A DNA stretch of 45,348 nucleotides from Candidatus Poribacteria bacterium (GTDB lineage: Bacteria; Poribacteria; WGA-4E; WGA-3G): positions 1 through 45,348 of the forward strand of contig JAJDTJ010000059.1 in assembly GCA_022827225.1 (NCBI GenBank), in the 5' to 3' direction. The position numbers and the translations under genes are program-made. The notes below the pieces were generated by a model, which was not told where the DNA came from, did not search any database, and worked only from the letters and a program-made list of their open reading frames with translations. Below are positions 32,678 to 41,264 of this stretch, piece by piece; positions within the stretch are counted from its first letter, which is position 1; each line of letters begins with the position of its first letter.

Positions 32678-34408
32678 TTACTCCTTTACACTTCCTAAAG
32701 TGATTCCTTGTACAAACTCACGCTGCATGGCGAGAAATAGAATAACAATCGGCATTAACGATAGCAGTGTTCCTGCCATCAGCATGCCGTAGTCTTGACG
32801 GTAGATGCCGACGAGATTCGCTAATCCGATCGGCAGCGTATATTTCGCCTCATCCCGTAAAATGATGAGGGGCCAAAGATAGCCGTTCCACGAGCCTAAA
32901 AAGGAATAGATCGTCAACGCACCCAGCGCCGGTTTGATAATAGGCAACACAATCCGGTAATAGATACCGAATTCTGAACAACCGTCAATACGTGCTGCAT
33001 CAAGCAGTTCCGACGGAATTGTAACAATAAATTGACGCATCAGAAATACGCCAAACGCGCCTACCGAGAATGGAATGACAATCGCTTTATAACTATTGAG
33101 CCACCCGATATCGTACATCAGTCCAAACAGTGGAACCAACAGCACCTGAAAAGGCACCATCATCGAAGCGAGAAGAATACCGAACAGTACCTTCTGTCCA
33201 CGGAACTGATATTTGGCGAACGCGTAACCGCCGAGCGAGCAGAAAAACAGGGTGAGAAGCGTTGACGCTGTGGCGATAAAGACACTGTTGATAAAGTAAC
33301 GATTGTATGGGACTGTCTTCCACAGGTTTCGGTAGTTAGAGGTCAATTTATCCCATACAATTGACAAATAAGGCGGTTGATGTATTGATAATTGCAAGAG
33401 CAATAGGTTCTCAACTTGTGTATCCGGCGTAGATTCGACTGTGGTTTCCGTCTCCACCTGATGCATCGTAATGTGTGAAGATTCCAGTTCACCCGGGATT
33501 CCGTGCAATCGCCAGACGGTGTCTTTCCACAACGCGCTCTCTAAGACAAAAGGTCGTGTCGGTTGATACGTAACACCGTTGCGGGTGCCGTTTTCAATTC
33601 CTGCAGCTGGGGAGATAGACACGTTTAAAGAGAGACGGTGATACGAAGCGTCACCGCGGATAGGCAGTGTAATCCTCCGAATCCGATCAATCGGGACAGA
33701 TGTCGGAATTGTAGCCGTTATGTACCGCGTATTGCTGTCCTGAAAGTCGTAGGACAGGTTCGCAAGGGTCTGTGCATCCGCAGATGGACGTATACGCGCG
33801 CCTGTGCCTGCTGTGACCTTCCACGCTACATCTTCAATCGGTGTGCGATTGAAATCGAGGTCTTCTATCTGAAGCACTCCAATGGCAACTTCTCGGTACA
33901 CCGAGCTCCAGATCGTGTCAATCGCTTCAGGAATAATCGCGTCCTGCACTGCCGTAACGATAGATGCCTTTCTGTTGTTCCAGACTTCATCGGGTAAACT
34001 CGTGACCAATTGCTGCCATAATCCTTCTGTTATTTCGGTTTGCAATTCTTCGGATGGAACGTAATTAGAGAGCTGCGCGTTCGTTGCGATGTGTGTCTGT
34101 GTCTCCATCCAAATCGCCTGAGTGAGTTCGGGGTGCAGCGTCTCCCACACCATCTCATCTACTGCCATCGGTTTTTCAATCTTGGGATACGCATTTTCGA
34201 CGATGTAAGGCGAAGACGTAACACGCGGCGGAAAACTCGGAAACCATTGAATCGGGACAGCGAAAATCTCGTTTGCGGTCTTAAAAGAGGAGGTCAACAG
34301 CCATAGCAGCGGTATCATTGTGCAAAAGGCTGCACCTACTAGGAGCAAATAACCGGTTCCTTTGAAAATTTTTGTTTTAACACGTTGGTTCCTTTTATTT
34401 TTACTCAT
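32678..34408 (-). CDS. MalG-type sugar ABC permease with a roughly 300-residue periplasmic insertion
   Basis: A 576-residue inner-membrane permease. TM1 is at the N-terminus (YLLLVGAAFCTMIPLLWLL). A long insert of about 300 residues follows, with beta-rich text and several 'IxW' repeats, and then the usual membrane domain begins (FINSVFIATASTLLTLFFCSLGGYAFAKY). The ABC-binding EAA loop is ELLDAARIDGCSEFGIYYRIVLPIIKPAL. A normal MalG-type permease has about 280 residues, so the insert is the peculiarity. The ATG at 34408 is chosen; in-frame upstream codons overlap another ORF and lack a ribosome-binding site. No partner permease, binding protein or ATPase is nearby. Confidence 0.8.
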   Translation of the reverse strand: MSKNKRNQRVKTKIFKGTGYLLLVGAAFCTMIPLLWLLTSSFKTANEIFAVPIQWFPSFPPRVTSSPYIVENAYPKIEKPMAVDEMVWETLHPELTQAIWMETQTHIATNAQLSNYVPSEELQTEITEGLWQQLVTSLPDEVWNNRKASIVTAVQDAIIPEAIDTIWSSVYREVAIGVLQIEDLDFNRTPIEDVAWKVTAGTGARIRPSADAQTLANLSYDFQDSNTRYITATIPTSVPIDRIRRITLPIRGDASYHRLSLNVSISPAAGIENGTRNGVTYQPTRPFVLESALWKDTVWRLHGIPGELESSHITMHQVETETTVESTPDTQVENLLLLQLSIHQPPYLSIVWDKLTSNYRNLWKTVPYNRYFINSVFIATASTLLTLFFCSLGGYAFAKYQFRGQKVLFGILLASMMVPFQVLLVPLFGLMYDIGWLNSYKAIVIPFSVGAFGVFLMRQFIVTIPSELLDAARIDGCSEFGIYYRIVLPIIKPALGALTIYSFLGSWNGYLWPLIILRDEAKYTLPIGLANLVGIYRQDYGMLMAGTLLSLMPIVILFLAMQREFVQGITLGSVKE

Positions 34409-34451
34409 AAGTTTCTCTACAAGTCTGATTGAGGTTATCAGGGTCAACCAA

Positions 34452-34703
34452 TTACCATATTTCATTGCCAACAGCCGGTCCGGTATCCCATTCATTAGAT
34501 TCGTTGGATCCGTTATTTTTTGTATCAACAAGCAAATCTTTTAGTTTCAAACGTGGGTGGGTCGTAGAGCGGCCGACCTTTTCAACCCGATGAGGCTTGA
34601 TCAAGACATCTGTCTTAACGGCACCCCGATGCTCGTGTTTAGTTTTAGGTACGCTAACAAAATTAAGATAGGCAATAAGTACTAAACATTCTTGAAATGA
34701 CAT
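34452..34703 (-). CDS. Small protein of unknown function (83 residues)
   Basis: Not recognised. The frame begins MSFQECLVLIAYLNFVSVPKT at 34703, with GAGGAG about 6 nt ahead, and sits directly after the MoxR gene, whose stop overlaps an in-frame ATG six codons earlier. It has a short hydrophobic start and then a charged, basic and hydrophilic body. The good ribosome-binding site and coupling argue for a real gene, or the remnant of one. It overlaps the extended upstream frame of the permease, supporting the later permease start. Confidence 0.4.
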   Translation of the reverse strand: MSFQECLVLIAYLNFVSVPKTKHEHRGAVKTDVLIKPHRVEKVGRSTTHPRLKLKDLLVDTKNNGSNESNEWDTGPAVGNEIW

Positions 34704-34717
34704 CTTTTTCTCCTCAA

Positions 34718-35590
34718 TCATAATCCTAATTCAGACAATTCCACTGCACGTGCGCGTTGGATGTCATCCTGATATTTGAAGACGCATCCGAGGGTTTCAG
34801 CGACGACATCCGCGTCGAGTTGTCCCTTACCGAGCGCAATGAGTGCCAGTGCCCAATCCAGCGTTTCTGCGACTCCCGGTTTCTTATAGTAGTCTCCTTG
34901 CCGCCAGAGTTGCATGATCTGACATAACTGCTGCGCAAGGTGTTCATCAATCTGCGGCAATTTCGTTTGAACGATTGCCAACTCCTTTTCAATGGTCGGG
35001 TAATCGATCCACTGATAGAGACAACGCCGTTTGAGTGCTTCATGGACCTCCCGGGTTCGGTTTGATGTCAGCACGACATACGGGATGTGTTTCGCTCGGA
35101 TCGTGCCGATTTCGGGGATCGTAATCTGAAAATCGGACAAGATTTCGAGCAGGAACGCCTCGAACTCGCTATCACTCCGGTCAACTTCATCAATGAGTAG
35201 AACGGGTGGTACATCCCCGTCGCTCTGGATAGCCTCCAATAACGGACGTTTCAGTAGGAATATCTCGCTAAAGAGATCGGTACCGATATCTTCTTTATCG
35301 CGTCCGCGTGCTTCATCGATGCGGAGTTGCAAAATTTGACGTGTATAGTTCCATTCATACAACGCGCTATTTGCATCCAATCCTTCATAGCACTGCAACC
35401 GGATAAGTTTCGCACCTGTGGAGTCCGCGAGTACTTTAGCGACTTCTGTTTTGCCGACACCCGGCTCACCTTCGAGGAAGATAGGCTTTTTGAGATGGTG
35501 CGCAAGATAAAGGGTCGTCGCTAAACCCTTATCCGCGATATACGCATGTTTTTCACACACAGATTGAACGTTTTCAATAGATGTAAACAT
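34718..35590 (-). CDS. MoxR-family AAA+ ATPase
   Basis: A 290-residue ATPase with Walker A GEPGVGKTE, Walker B VLLIDEVDR, sensor-1 TSNRT and the arginine-finger stretch EALKRRCLYQWIDYP. It belongs to the MoxR/CoxD class, chaperone-like ATPases that activate enzyme complexes, usually with a VWA-domain protein. The ATG at 35590 is preferred, since the protein then begins MFTSIENVQ like relatives; a GTG 18 codons earlier is possible. No VWA gene follows. Instead, a small unknown ORF and the permease come next. Confidence 0.85.
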   Translation of the reverse strand: MFTSIENVQSVCEKHAYIADKGLATTLYLAHHLKKPIFLEGEPGVGKTEVAKVLADSTGAKLIRLQCYEGLDANSALYEWNYTRQILQLRIDEARGRDKEDIGTDLFSEIFLLKRPLLEAIQSDGDVPPVLLIDEVDRSDSEFEAFLLEILSDFQITIPEIGTIRAKHIPYVVLTSNRTREVHEALKRRCLYQWIDYPTIEKELAIVQTKLPQIDEHLAQQLCQIMQLWRQGDYYKKPGVAETLDWALALIALGKGQLDADVVAETLGCVFKYQDDIQRARAVELSELGL

Positions 35591-35740
35591 TTTTAATTGA
35601 TTAGCCTTCGCGCTGAAGGAACGCCCAATCAAAAACCCCTCCACTTCGTTTCGGACAGGTTTCCGATCCGTTCCAACGCATTAGGAAACTGTAAGGTGAG
35701 AGAACCGTCGGACTCCGTCCCCCACTTTGAATTGTTGACA

Positions 35741-36412
35741 TTATGCAAACAGGTTTTCCACGGGACAGGTAAACCCGGGCACGACATCCTCACCTGTTAA
35801 CATGGCTTCGCGCGTAAGTGTCTCAATGTCGCTTTCGGATCGATACACTGTCACCGCTTTGGCGACAGGATCAAGGACCCAGACGAGGCGGGTACCTGCT
35901 TCCAGATAGTCGAGTGCCTTGCGGACAATACGGTAGTGAACATCCGTCGGAGAGACCACTTCAATCGCTAGATCGGGCGGTATCGGGAACGTTTTATCTT
36001 CGTCAACATCCAAGTGATCGGTTGAAACGAAAGCCACATCGGGTTTCATCATACGGTCGCCAACCTGAAATATCGTTTCTGCGGTATACAATTCTCCCAA
36101 CCCATTTTCGTGGACATGCCGATCCAAATATCGAATGATGTTGACACTAATCTTACCGTGTCTTTTCGTTGCTGGTGACATCGGTATTAATTCTCCTTTC
36201 GCGTATTCGTAGCCAGGGACATCGTTCTCAAGAAATTCTTCCGGTGTCATCGTCGTGGGAATCGGCAGCTGCCTTTCTGGCGGTGACTTTAGTACTAATT
36301 TGCCGTCAATGTATTCATAGCCAGGGACATCGTTCTCAAGAAATTCTTCCAACGTCGCGGTAGTCGGTATGGATTCCGGCATTTCTCGTGCGTCTTTGTG
36401 AGGCTCTTTCAT
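35741..36412 (-). CDS. Uma2-family (DUF820) nuclease-like protein
   Basis: A 223-residue protein of the Uma2/DUF820 family, a PD-(D/E)XK fold often found in mobile-rich genomes. The core motifs are present: MKPDVAFVS (acidic residue), PDLAIEVVSP (E) and KALDYLEAG (K). The N-terminal half is duplicated: ATLEEFLENDVPGYEYIDG and MTPEEFLENDVPGYEYAKG occur in succession, encoded by a 33-bp exact repeat. AAGGAGGG lies ahead of the ATG, which overlaps the stop of the MocA-like gene (ATGA). Function is unknown. Confidence 0.85.
   Translation of the reverse strand: MKEPHKDAREMPESIPTTATLEEFLENDVPGYEYIDGKLVLKSPPERQLPIPTTMTPEEFLENDVPGYEYAKGELIPMSPATKRHGKISVNIIRYLDRHVHENGLGELYTAETIFQVGDRMMKPDVAFVSTDHLDVDEDKTFPIPPDLAIEVVSPTDVHYRIVRKALDYLEAGTRLVWVLDPVAKAVTVYRSESDIETLTREAMLTGEDVVPGFTCPVENLFA
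36202..36350. repeat. 33-bp exact direct repeat inside the Uma2 gene
   Basis: The segments 36209-36241 and 36318-36350 are identical (beginning TAGCCAGGGACATCG), and six further bases upstream of each also match after a single mismatch. Together with the diverged sequence between, they create the duplicated EEFLENDVPGYEY module of the Uma2 protein. Confidence 0.8.
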
Positions 36413-37008
36413 TTTTCTCCCTCCTTTAGGGCGCGTTCGTAATCCTCGCGATAATCTATATCCCGAAGCACTCGGTCTGTATCTACGGTGACATAGTGAA
36501 TATCGTCGCCATATTTTTTTAACAGGGTCCGCACGCCGTCGCTCTCAGTATCCAGAGCAAGTATATCCGGTGCATATTTCTCATCAAAGATGACCGGATG
36601 ACCCCGCTTGTAATTATAGCTCGGGATGGCAATCCCCTTCTCTGTCTGTTGGTATGCCTCTATAACGCGATTGATCAGGTCGGATGTAATAAAGGGCTGA
36701 TCTACGAGCATCAGGGCGAATGCGCTGCTTTCTTTAGAAGCACGGATACCTGTCTGTGCAGAAGTCAACATACCGTCGCGATAATCTCGGTTAAAAACGG
36801 TTTTGATTGGGCGTGTCCCCAATTGCTTTTGAATCTCGGCTGCGCGGTGCCCAAGGACAACGATAACCTCATCGAATTTGGCAGCGAGCATATTGTCCAC
36901 TACGGTTTCAACGATGGTGCTTTCTCCAAAAGGGAGCAGCTGCTTCGGTTCCCCCATCCGAGTAGAGAGTCCGGCGGCGAGTAGGATTCCAGATATGCCA
37001 GATGTCAT
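36409..37008 (-). CDS. MocA/MobA-like nucleotidyltransferase
   Basis: A 199-residue nucleotidyltransferase of the MobA/MocA group. The signature LAAGLSTRMGEPKQLLPFG (about 10-28) binds the nucleotide, and VDQPF with the metal-binding aspartate is at about 102-106. It is closer to MocA (CTP:molybdopterin cytidylyltransferase) than MobA in its LVDQP and RGHPVIFD motifs, so a role in cytosine-type Mo cofactor is possible, but no other Mo-cofactor gene is seen. It lies 2 nt after the YdjY-acylphosphatase gene and overlaps the Uma2 gene downstream, forming one transcript. Confidence 0.85.
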   Translation of the reverse strand: MTSGISGILLAAGLSTRMGEPKQLLPFGESTIVETVVDNMLAAKFDEVIVVLGHRAAEIQKQLGTRPIKTVFNRDYRDGMLTSAQTGIRASKESSAFALMLVDQPFITSDLINRVIEAYQQTEKGIAIPSYNYKRGHPVIFDEKYAPDILALDTESDGVRTLLKKYGDDIHYVTVDTDRVLRDIDYREDYERALKEGEK

Positions 37009-37010
37009 GT

Positions 37011-37979
37011 TTAATACCGAATGCCGAAAGTCTTATATTCGCCTGTGAAGGGACGCTCGTCAGCTTCAAGCGAATCCACTCTTGCAAAGCGCGGTCCCTG
37101 CTTTAGCAAAGTGATCAACGCATTCAGTTGTGCTTTATCGCCCTCAGCGACGACTTCGACTTTGCCATTTGGTAGGTTCTTGGCATATCCATTAATGCCG
37201 AGCTGCTTAGCATTCATCTGTGTGAAATTGCGGAACCCCACACCTTGCACCTTTCCTGTGATGAGCACATACAGTTGCATTGTCCGGTTAACCTCAATCG
37301 TAAGTGTAACAGGGGTTCCGAGTTTCGGTATCAAAGTTTCGTTCTTCTTATAGATGTTTTCCTCTTCCGATTCGGGAAGCGGGTTCTGGAAGAGGGCACT
37401 TGCATCAAACCGCTTCAAGGCGACGATATCGTTGCTCATAAACGCCTGCGGCATCATCGCATCTTCATCATCGCTGTCCAAGTCTGCCACGATCCGGGAA
37501 CCGGAATATATCCAAGTGACGTGCGACATCGTTTTTTTGGTTTTTACATTGAAAATGAGTTCTTCGGCACGCACTTTTTTTGTTCCATCACCATCTTTCC
37601 ATTCAGCATACATCAGGAACTCTGTTCCTGTCGGTGGCGTCGGTTCATCTTTCTCCTCGTCGTAACCCGGGGGCGTTCCGGTTTTAACGCCAAGTTTTTC
37701 GAGTGCTTCGTAAAGTTCTTTTCCTGTTGCCTCGACGACGATAATACTTTCGTATTCTTTGCCGTTGTGTCCACAAACGAGGTATTCAACGGCGCCCTTT
37801 AAGTGTGCATCGTATTCACCGAGGGCTTCTGATATTTTCCCCTTTAAGACGAGTTTCTGTTCCTCGGCATTGATCTGGAGATGCCCATCTGCCCATCCAA
37901 TATTCGACAATACGACAAGATACATGCCAATATAGACGATTATTCTTACTTGCCAAACATACGTTTTCACTTTGTTCAT
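37011..37979 (-). CDS. Exported YdjY-like domain fused to acylphosphatase
   Basis: A 322-residue protein. An N-terminal hydrophobic segment (about 10-31, ending IGWADG) is a signal peptide. Residues about 35-205 resemble YdjY-type domains (VEYLVCGHNGKEYESIIVVEATGKELYEALEKLG). Residues about 232-322 are a complete acylphosphatase: LITGKVQGVGFRNF with the phosphate-binding loop and catalytic arginine, then GYAKNLPNGKVEVVAEG with the catalytic asparagine. Acylphosphatases are usually cytosolic about 90-residue proteins, so this fusion and its export are unusual. AGGAG lies 7 nt before the ATG. Confidence 0.85.
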   Translation of the reverse strand: MNKVKTYVWQVRIIVYIGMYLVVLSNIGWADGHLQINAEEQKLVLKGKISEALGEYDAHLKGAVEYLVCGHNGKEYESIIVVEATGKELYEALEKLGVKTGTPPGYDEEKDEPTPPTGTEFLMYAEWKDGDGTKKVRAEELIFNVKTKKTMSHVTWIYSGSRIVADLDSDDEDAMMPQAFMSNDIVALKRFDASALFQNPLPESEEENIYKKNETLIPKLGTPVTLTIEVNRTMQLYVLITGKVQGVGFRNFTQMNAKQLGINGYAKNLPNGKVEVVAEGDKAQLNALITLLKQGPRFARVDSLEADERPFTGEYKTFGIRY

Positions 37980-38002
37980 GAGGTAACTCCTTTTTTAGTA
38001 GT

Positions 38003-38095
38003 TATCAGCTGCTGATAGATTTTTGTGCCCGCTGCTGAGGTTTGTTCTCCACAAACTGTTATAACTGACTGCCGACGGCTGACGGCTGATGGCTC
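38003..38095. repeat. Inverted and tandem repeats between the acylphosphatase and DUF481 genes
   Basis: TATCAGC-T-GCTGATA (38003-38017) is a perfect inverted repeat, and 38066-38090 carries tandem units of CTGACGG/CTGCCGACGG type. Neither has a T-run on the minus strand. They look like repeat material common in this genome type and not like a terminator. Confidence 0.4.
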
Positions 38096-38905
38096 TTAAA
38101 AAGTATACCGTAATCCGTTAAATATTTCCACATCATGTTTGCGGATGCCAGTTGGCGGTTCGTTATCGTATCGGAAATTCACGCGAAGCGGAAACGCTAA
38201 CTTCGTTGTCAACTGGAATGTGAGGCTGCCTTCAAAAAGGATACGATAGTCTTGGAAATGGCGTAGATGGAACTGGTAGTAGCCGGTCGCGCTCGTTGTA
38301 ATGTGTTCCGCCAGCCGACCCGTCCAATTGACGTAGTTCGTCGAGCGAATGATGTGGGTTGTCATCACGCCGTCTGTTTTGTCGTTGATGCGTTCATGTT
38401 CCCACATCGCACCGATACCGAGATAAATATTGAATTTCGCACTTGATGGATGTAAATCGAAGCGAACCCCGCCGCCTGCTAAATTTCGGTCGCTTAGGCG
38501 AATGGATTCATTGAACTGTTTTTGTGCAAAGGATTCAAGTAGGAGATGTGCGTTTAAACGTCGGATGATACGGGCATGTGTCATGCCTTTATTGATAAAA
38601 AATTTACCACCTCTACGTCCGTACTGCAGGCTTCCGAAAACGAAACCGTGGTACCCTTTTGAGAGATAATCGGATCGAAATCGTCCGCGTGTCGTCAGTA
38701 GGTCTGTATTGCCGGTGCGATACGTTAAATCCAAGGCGATACTGTTATACCAACCTGGGTCTAATTGCATCTGTTTCAGGGTCTCGCCTGTGAAGATATT
38801 CACCTGTGCAGCAAGTGGCAGACAACAGGCAAGAAATAAGAGAAAACAGGTACTGACAATTCGTCTGTATCTATTTCGATCAGAGGTATTGTGAGCAAAG
38901 TACAT
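38096..38905 (-). CDS. DUF481-type outer membrane protein
   Basis: A 269-residue protein with a signal peptide (about 1-34, TCFLLFLACCLPLAAQ) and a body of strands in the DUF481/YdiY pattern: DPGWYNSIALDLTYRTGNTDLLTTRGRFRSDY, LQYGRRGGKFFINKG, NESIRLSDRNLAGGGVRFDL and a closing VEIFNGLRYTF with the aromatic C-terminus. YdiY-type proteins are outer-membrane barrels of unknown function linked to osmotic conditions in enterics. AAAGGA stands before the ATG. It is monocistronic. Confidence 0.82.
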   Translation of the reverse strand: MYFAHNTSDRNRYRRIVSTCFLLFLACCLPLAAQVNIFTGETLKQMQLDPGWYNSIALDLTYRTGNTDLLTTRGRFRSDYLSKGYHGFVFGSLQYGRRGGKFFINKGMTHARIIRRLNAHLLLESFAQKQFNESIRLSDRNLAGGGVRFDLHPSSAKFNIYLGIGAMWEHERINDKTDGVMTTHIIRSTNYVNWTGRLAEHITTSATGYYQFHLRHFQDYRILFEGSLTFQLTTKLAFPLRVNFRYDNEPPTGIRKHDVEIFNGLRYTF

Positions 38906-38954
38906 TTAGTTTTCTATCCTTTAAGGCTATTTTTCGAAATTAGAATTCTATCAT

Positions 38955-38983
38955 TGGACAAAATCGTTCCGTAATGGTAAAAT
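38955..38983 (+). promoter_or_regulatory. Promoter of the nucleoside hydrolase gene
   Basis: TGGACA (38955-38960), five of six consensus bases, is 17 nt from TAAAAT (38978-38983). The promoter is 30 nt before the ATG of the hydrolase, so the leader is short. Confidence 0.65.
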
Positions 38984-39012
38984 GAATAAAACAGAAAATA
39001 GAAAGGCTAACG

Positions 39013-39975
39013 ATGCAACGAGTCCTTATAGACACGGATCCGGGTGTAGACGACGCGTTCGCTATTTTGTTGGCAATGCGTTCGCCTGAATTAAAGGTAG
39101 AAGCGATAATAACTGTTTGTGGGAATACCCCGGTTGCACAGGCAACACAAAACCTGCTTACAATTCTGGGTGTGCTTGATTTGGACGAATTTCCGGCTAT
39201 CGCGCAAGGTGCGGCAGAACCACTTGTCAAACAACTCGTAACGGCGGCACACGTCCACGGTGAAGACGGCTTAGGAAATACCAGCCAACTGCGCTGTGCC
39301 GACGGTAACCTGCTATACGCACCCGCAGATATAGAGATGTCGCCGCTCTCAGGTGTCGATCTCATACTTGAAATGGCAGCGCGTTATCCGGACGAACTGA
39401 TAATTGTGACCCTCGGTCCATTGACGAACATCGCGAAAGCAATCCGCAAAGATGCCGCTAAGATGCGACGGCTTCAGAAGATTGTCGTGATGGGTGGCGC
39501 GTTTGAAGAATACGGTAACGTCACAACGACAGCGGAATTCAATATCTTCGTCGATCCGCACGCAGCGGACGAGGTTTTCCATTTCGGAGTGCCGATCCAT
39601 ATCGCACCACTCGATGCGACCCATCAGGTGGTCTTAACAGGTGAGCGGTTGCACGCTGAAGTCGATAAACACGACAATAAAATTTCCAGTTTCCTCAAGG
39701 ATTCCACGCAAGCGTGTATGGAATTCTATCGTCAACACGTCGGGTTCTGGGGATTTCATATCCACGACGCGCTCCCGATCGGAATACTAACACATCCTGA
39801 ACACTTTGAGAGTGTTGATGCCTACGTACAGGTCGAGACTGCTGGCGTGCTAACAGATGGCATGACTGTTGCCGATCTACGTCGTGAACGCCGACATCCG
39901 AACCCGAACGCGCAGGTGTGTATAAAAGTCGCCGCTGAAGCGTTTTTGGATCACTTTTTCAAGCGGCTGCACTGA
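39013..39975 (+). CDS. Inosine/uridine-preferring nucleoside hydrolase
   Basis: A 320-residue hydrolase of the IunH/RihA family, which splits the N-glycosidic bond of nucleosides in purine/pyrimidine salvage. The calcium-binding start LIDTDPGVDDAF (residues 5-16) is present, as are HGEDGLG (about 75-81), VMGGAFEEYGNVTTTAEFNIFVDPHAA and the substrate-contacting IHDALPI near residue 253. An AAAGG ribosome-binding site precedes the ATG. The last 25 nt overlap the end of the convergent beta-helix gene. Confidence 0.94.
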   Translation: MQRVLIDTDPGVDDAFAILLAMRSPELKVEAIITVCGNTPVAQATQNLLTILGVLDLDEFPAIAQGAAEPLVKQLVTAAHVHGEDGLGNTSQLRCADGNLLYAPADIEMSPLSGVDLILEMAARYPDELIIVTLGPLTNIAKAIRKDAAKMRRLQKIVVMGGAFEEYGNVTTTAEFNIFVDPHAADEVFHFGVPIHIAPLDATHQVVLTGERLHAEVDKHDNKISSFLKDSTQACMEFYRQHVGFWGFHIHDALPIGILTHPEHFESVDAYVQVETAGVLTDGMTVADLRRERRHPNPNAQVCIKVAAEAFLDHFFKRLH

Positions 39976-41255
39976 AATCCGACCTCAATAGGTGATCTCG
40001 GAAATTTAAAGTTCGTTGCGAAGATGTTTTTGTTGAATACGACGTTTCGGTTTGCCTGACCCCGGATGGACACTGCCTGTCCATCGGTGTGGAAATAATT
40101 GTTATGGAAACGGATGCTACGGATCCCTCCGCTTGAACAGTCAACGCCGGCAGGATTTCCATCGGTGGATTTTGTCATATAAACCGTATTTCCATAAAAC
40201 GTTGTCCCTGTGATACCGCCGTTCGCACCGGTAGACCAGAGATGGATGCCGCCATACTTATTTCGTCTACCATCATTGACGCTCAGGTTATAACGGACGA
40301 CATTGCCATAAAACGGACGCGCCCCCTCGAATTGTGCCAATAAGTATCCGGCACCGTCATTGTCGTGGGAATAGTTGGATTGAACGACTGAATTTGTCAC
40401 ACCGCCATCAAGATCAAATCCGCCACCGTCTTTACTGCTCCCTGTACGGTTGTGATGCGATTCGTTGAACTGGATCACGATACGGTTGGCATCCCAGGTC
40501 CATATACCGACGGGACCGCCGCCTTCGTAGTCGTTCAATTTGCCGTTTTCGTAGGTACGACAATGCTCAATTAATGCGCCATCCACTTGTGCAAGGACAA
40601 TACCGTTCCCTGAATGGCTGCCCTTATCAGGGATACCGGCGTTCCGATAAGCACTACAGTTGCCGATGTAGAAATCGGCGTGTGCGTAACCGTTGCGTTC
40701 TGGGTTCCAAGCACCGATACAACTGATACCGGCATCGCCGTTGTCGTGGCTTGTCGTGTTCGTAATCCTGACATTACGGAACCCGCTCCAACTATTATCA
40801 ATCGGTTGTGCTGTGAAATTGACCCCGGCGTGCTTGAATCCGCTGACATCTACGCGATGAATCCGAATATCTGATAACTTGGTATCTCTGGGTAAGGTAT
40901 TAATGAACAAGATACCGGAACCGGTATTCTTTGATGCACCAGCACCGACAAAATTGAGGTTGACGAGATGAACGCCGCCCCTGTTTTTTGCTATGAAACC
41001 GGCACCGGAACCCGCGTCAATTGTTGCTCTACCCGATCCATAGGACCCAATTGTTACAACACGCGCTTCGTCTGCCTGACTCTTTTTAACCTTCGCCAAG
41101 CGGAGGTTTCCGACGAAGGTTTGATCGGCTTTAAACCGAACCGAATCGCCTGGGAACAGCTGCGTCGCGTTCACCCGTTCAATGCTTCGCCAAGGCTGCG
41201 TTTCGAACGAACCGCTATTTGAATCGTCTCCGAGTAAGTTAACGTAGTAATCCAT
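39951..41255 (-). CDS. Right-handed beta-helix repeat protein without a signal peptide
   Basis: A 434-residue parallel beta-helix protein (pectate lyase/NosD-like fold). It starts MDYYVNLLGDDSNSGSFETQPWRSIERV, the pattern that usually begins just after a signal peptide in secreted relatives, and continues with turns such as GVHLVNLNFVGAGASKNTGSGILF, GNAVGIGLxx-type turns and NSVVQSNYSHDNDGAGYLLAQFEGARP. An in-frame stop lies 4 codons upstream, so no signal peptide can be added. There is no evident ribosome-binding site, and it begins 9 nt after the lipoprotein stop. Its C-terminus overlaps the nucleoside hydrolase end. It may be intracellular or a decaying paralogue. Confidence 0.7.
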   Translation of the reverse strand: MDYYVNLLGDDSNSGSFETQPWRSIERVNATQLFPGDSVRFKADQTFVGNLRLAKVKKSQADEARVVTIGSYGSGRATIDAGSGAGFIAKNRGGVHLVNLNFVGAGASKNTGSGILFINTLPRDTKLSDIRIHRVDVSGFKHAGVNFTAQPIDNSWSGFRNVRITNTTSHDNGDAGISCIGAWNPERNGYAHADFYIGNCSAYRNAGIPDKGSHSGNGIVLAQVDGALIEHCRTYENGKLNDYEGGGPVGIWTWDANRIVIQFNESHHNRTGSSKDGGGFDLDGGVTNSVVQSNYSHDNDGAGYLLAQFEGARPFYGNVVRYNLSVNDGRRNKYGGIHLWSTGANGGITGTTFYGNTVYMTKSTDGNPAGVDCSSGGIRSIRFHNNYFHTDGQAVSIRGQANRNVVFNKNIFATNFKFPRSPIEVGFQCSRLKK

Positions 41256-41264
41256 ACGGAGTAA

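Noticed and set aside
38003..38017. Terminator after the DUF481 gene
   Set aside because: The T-run follows on the plus strand only, and no plus-strand gene precedes it. The minus-strand direction gives A's after the stem.
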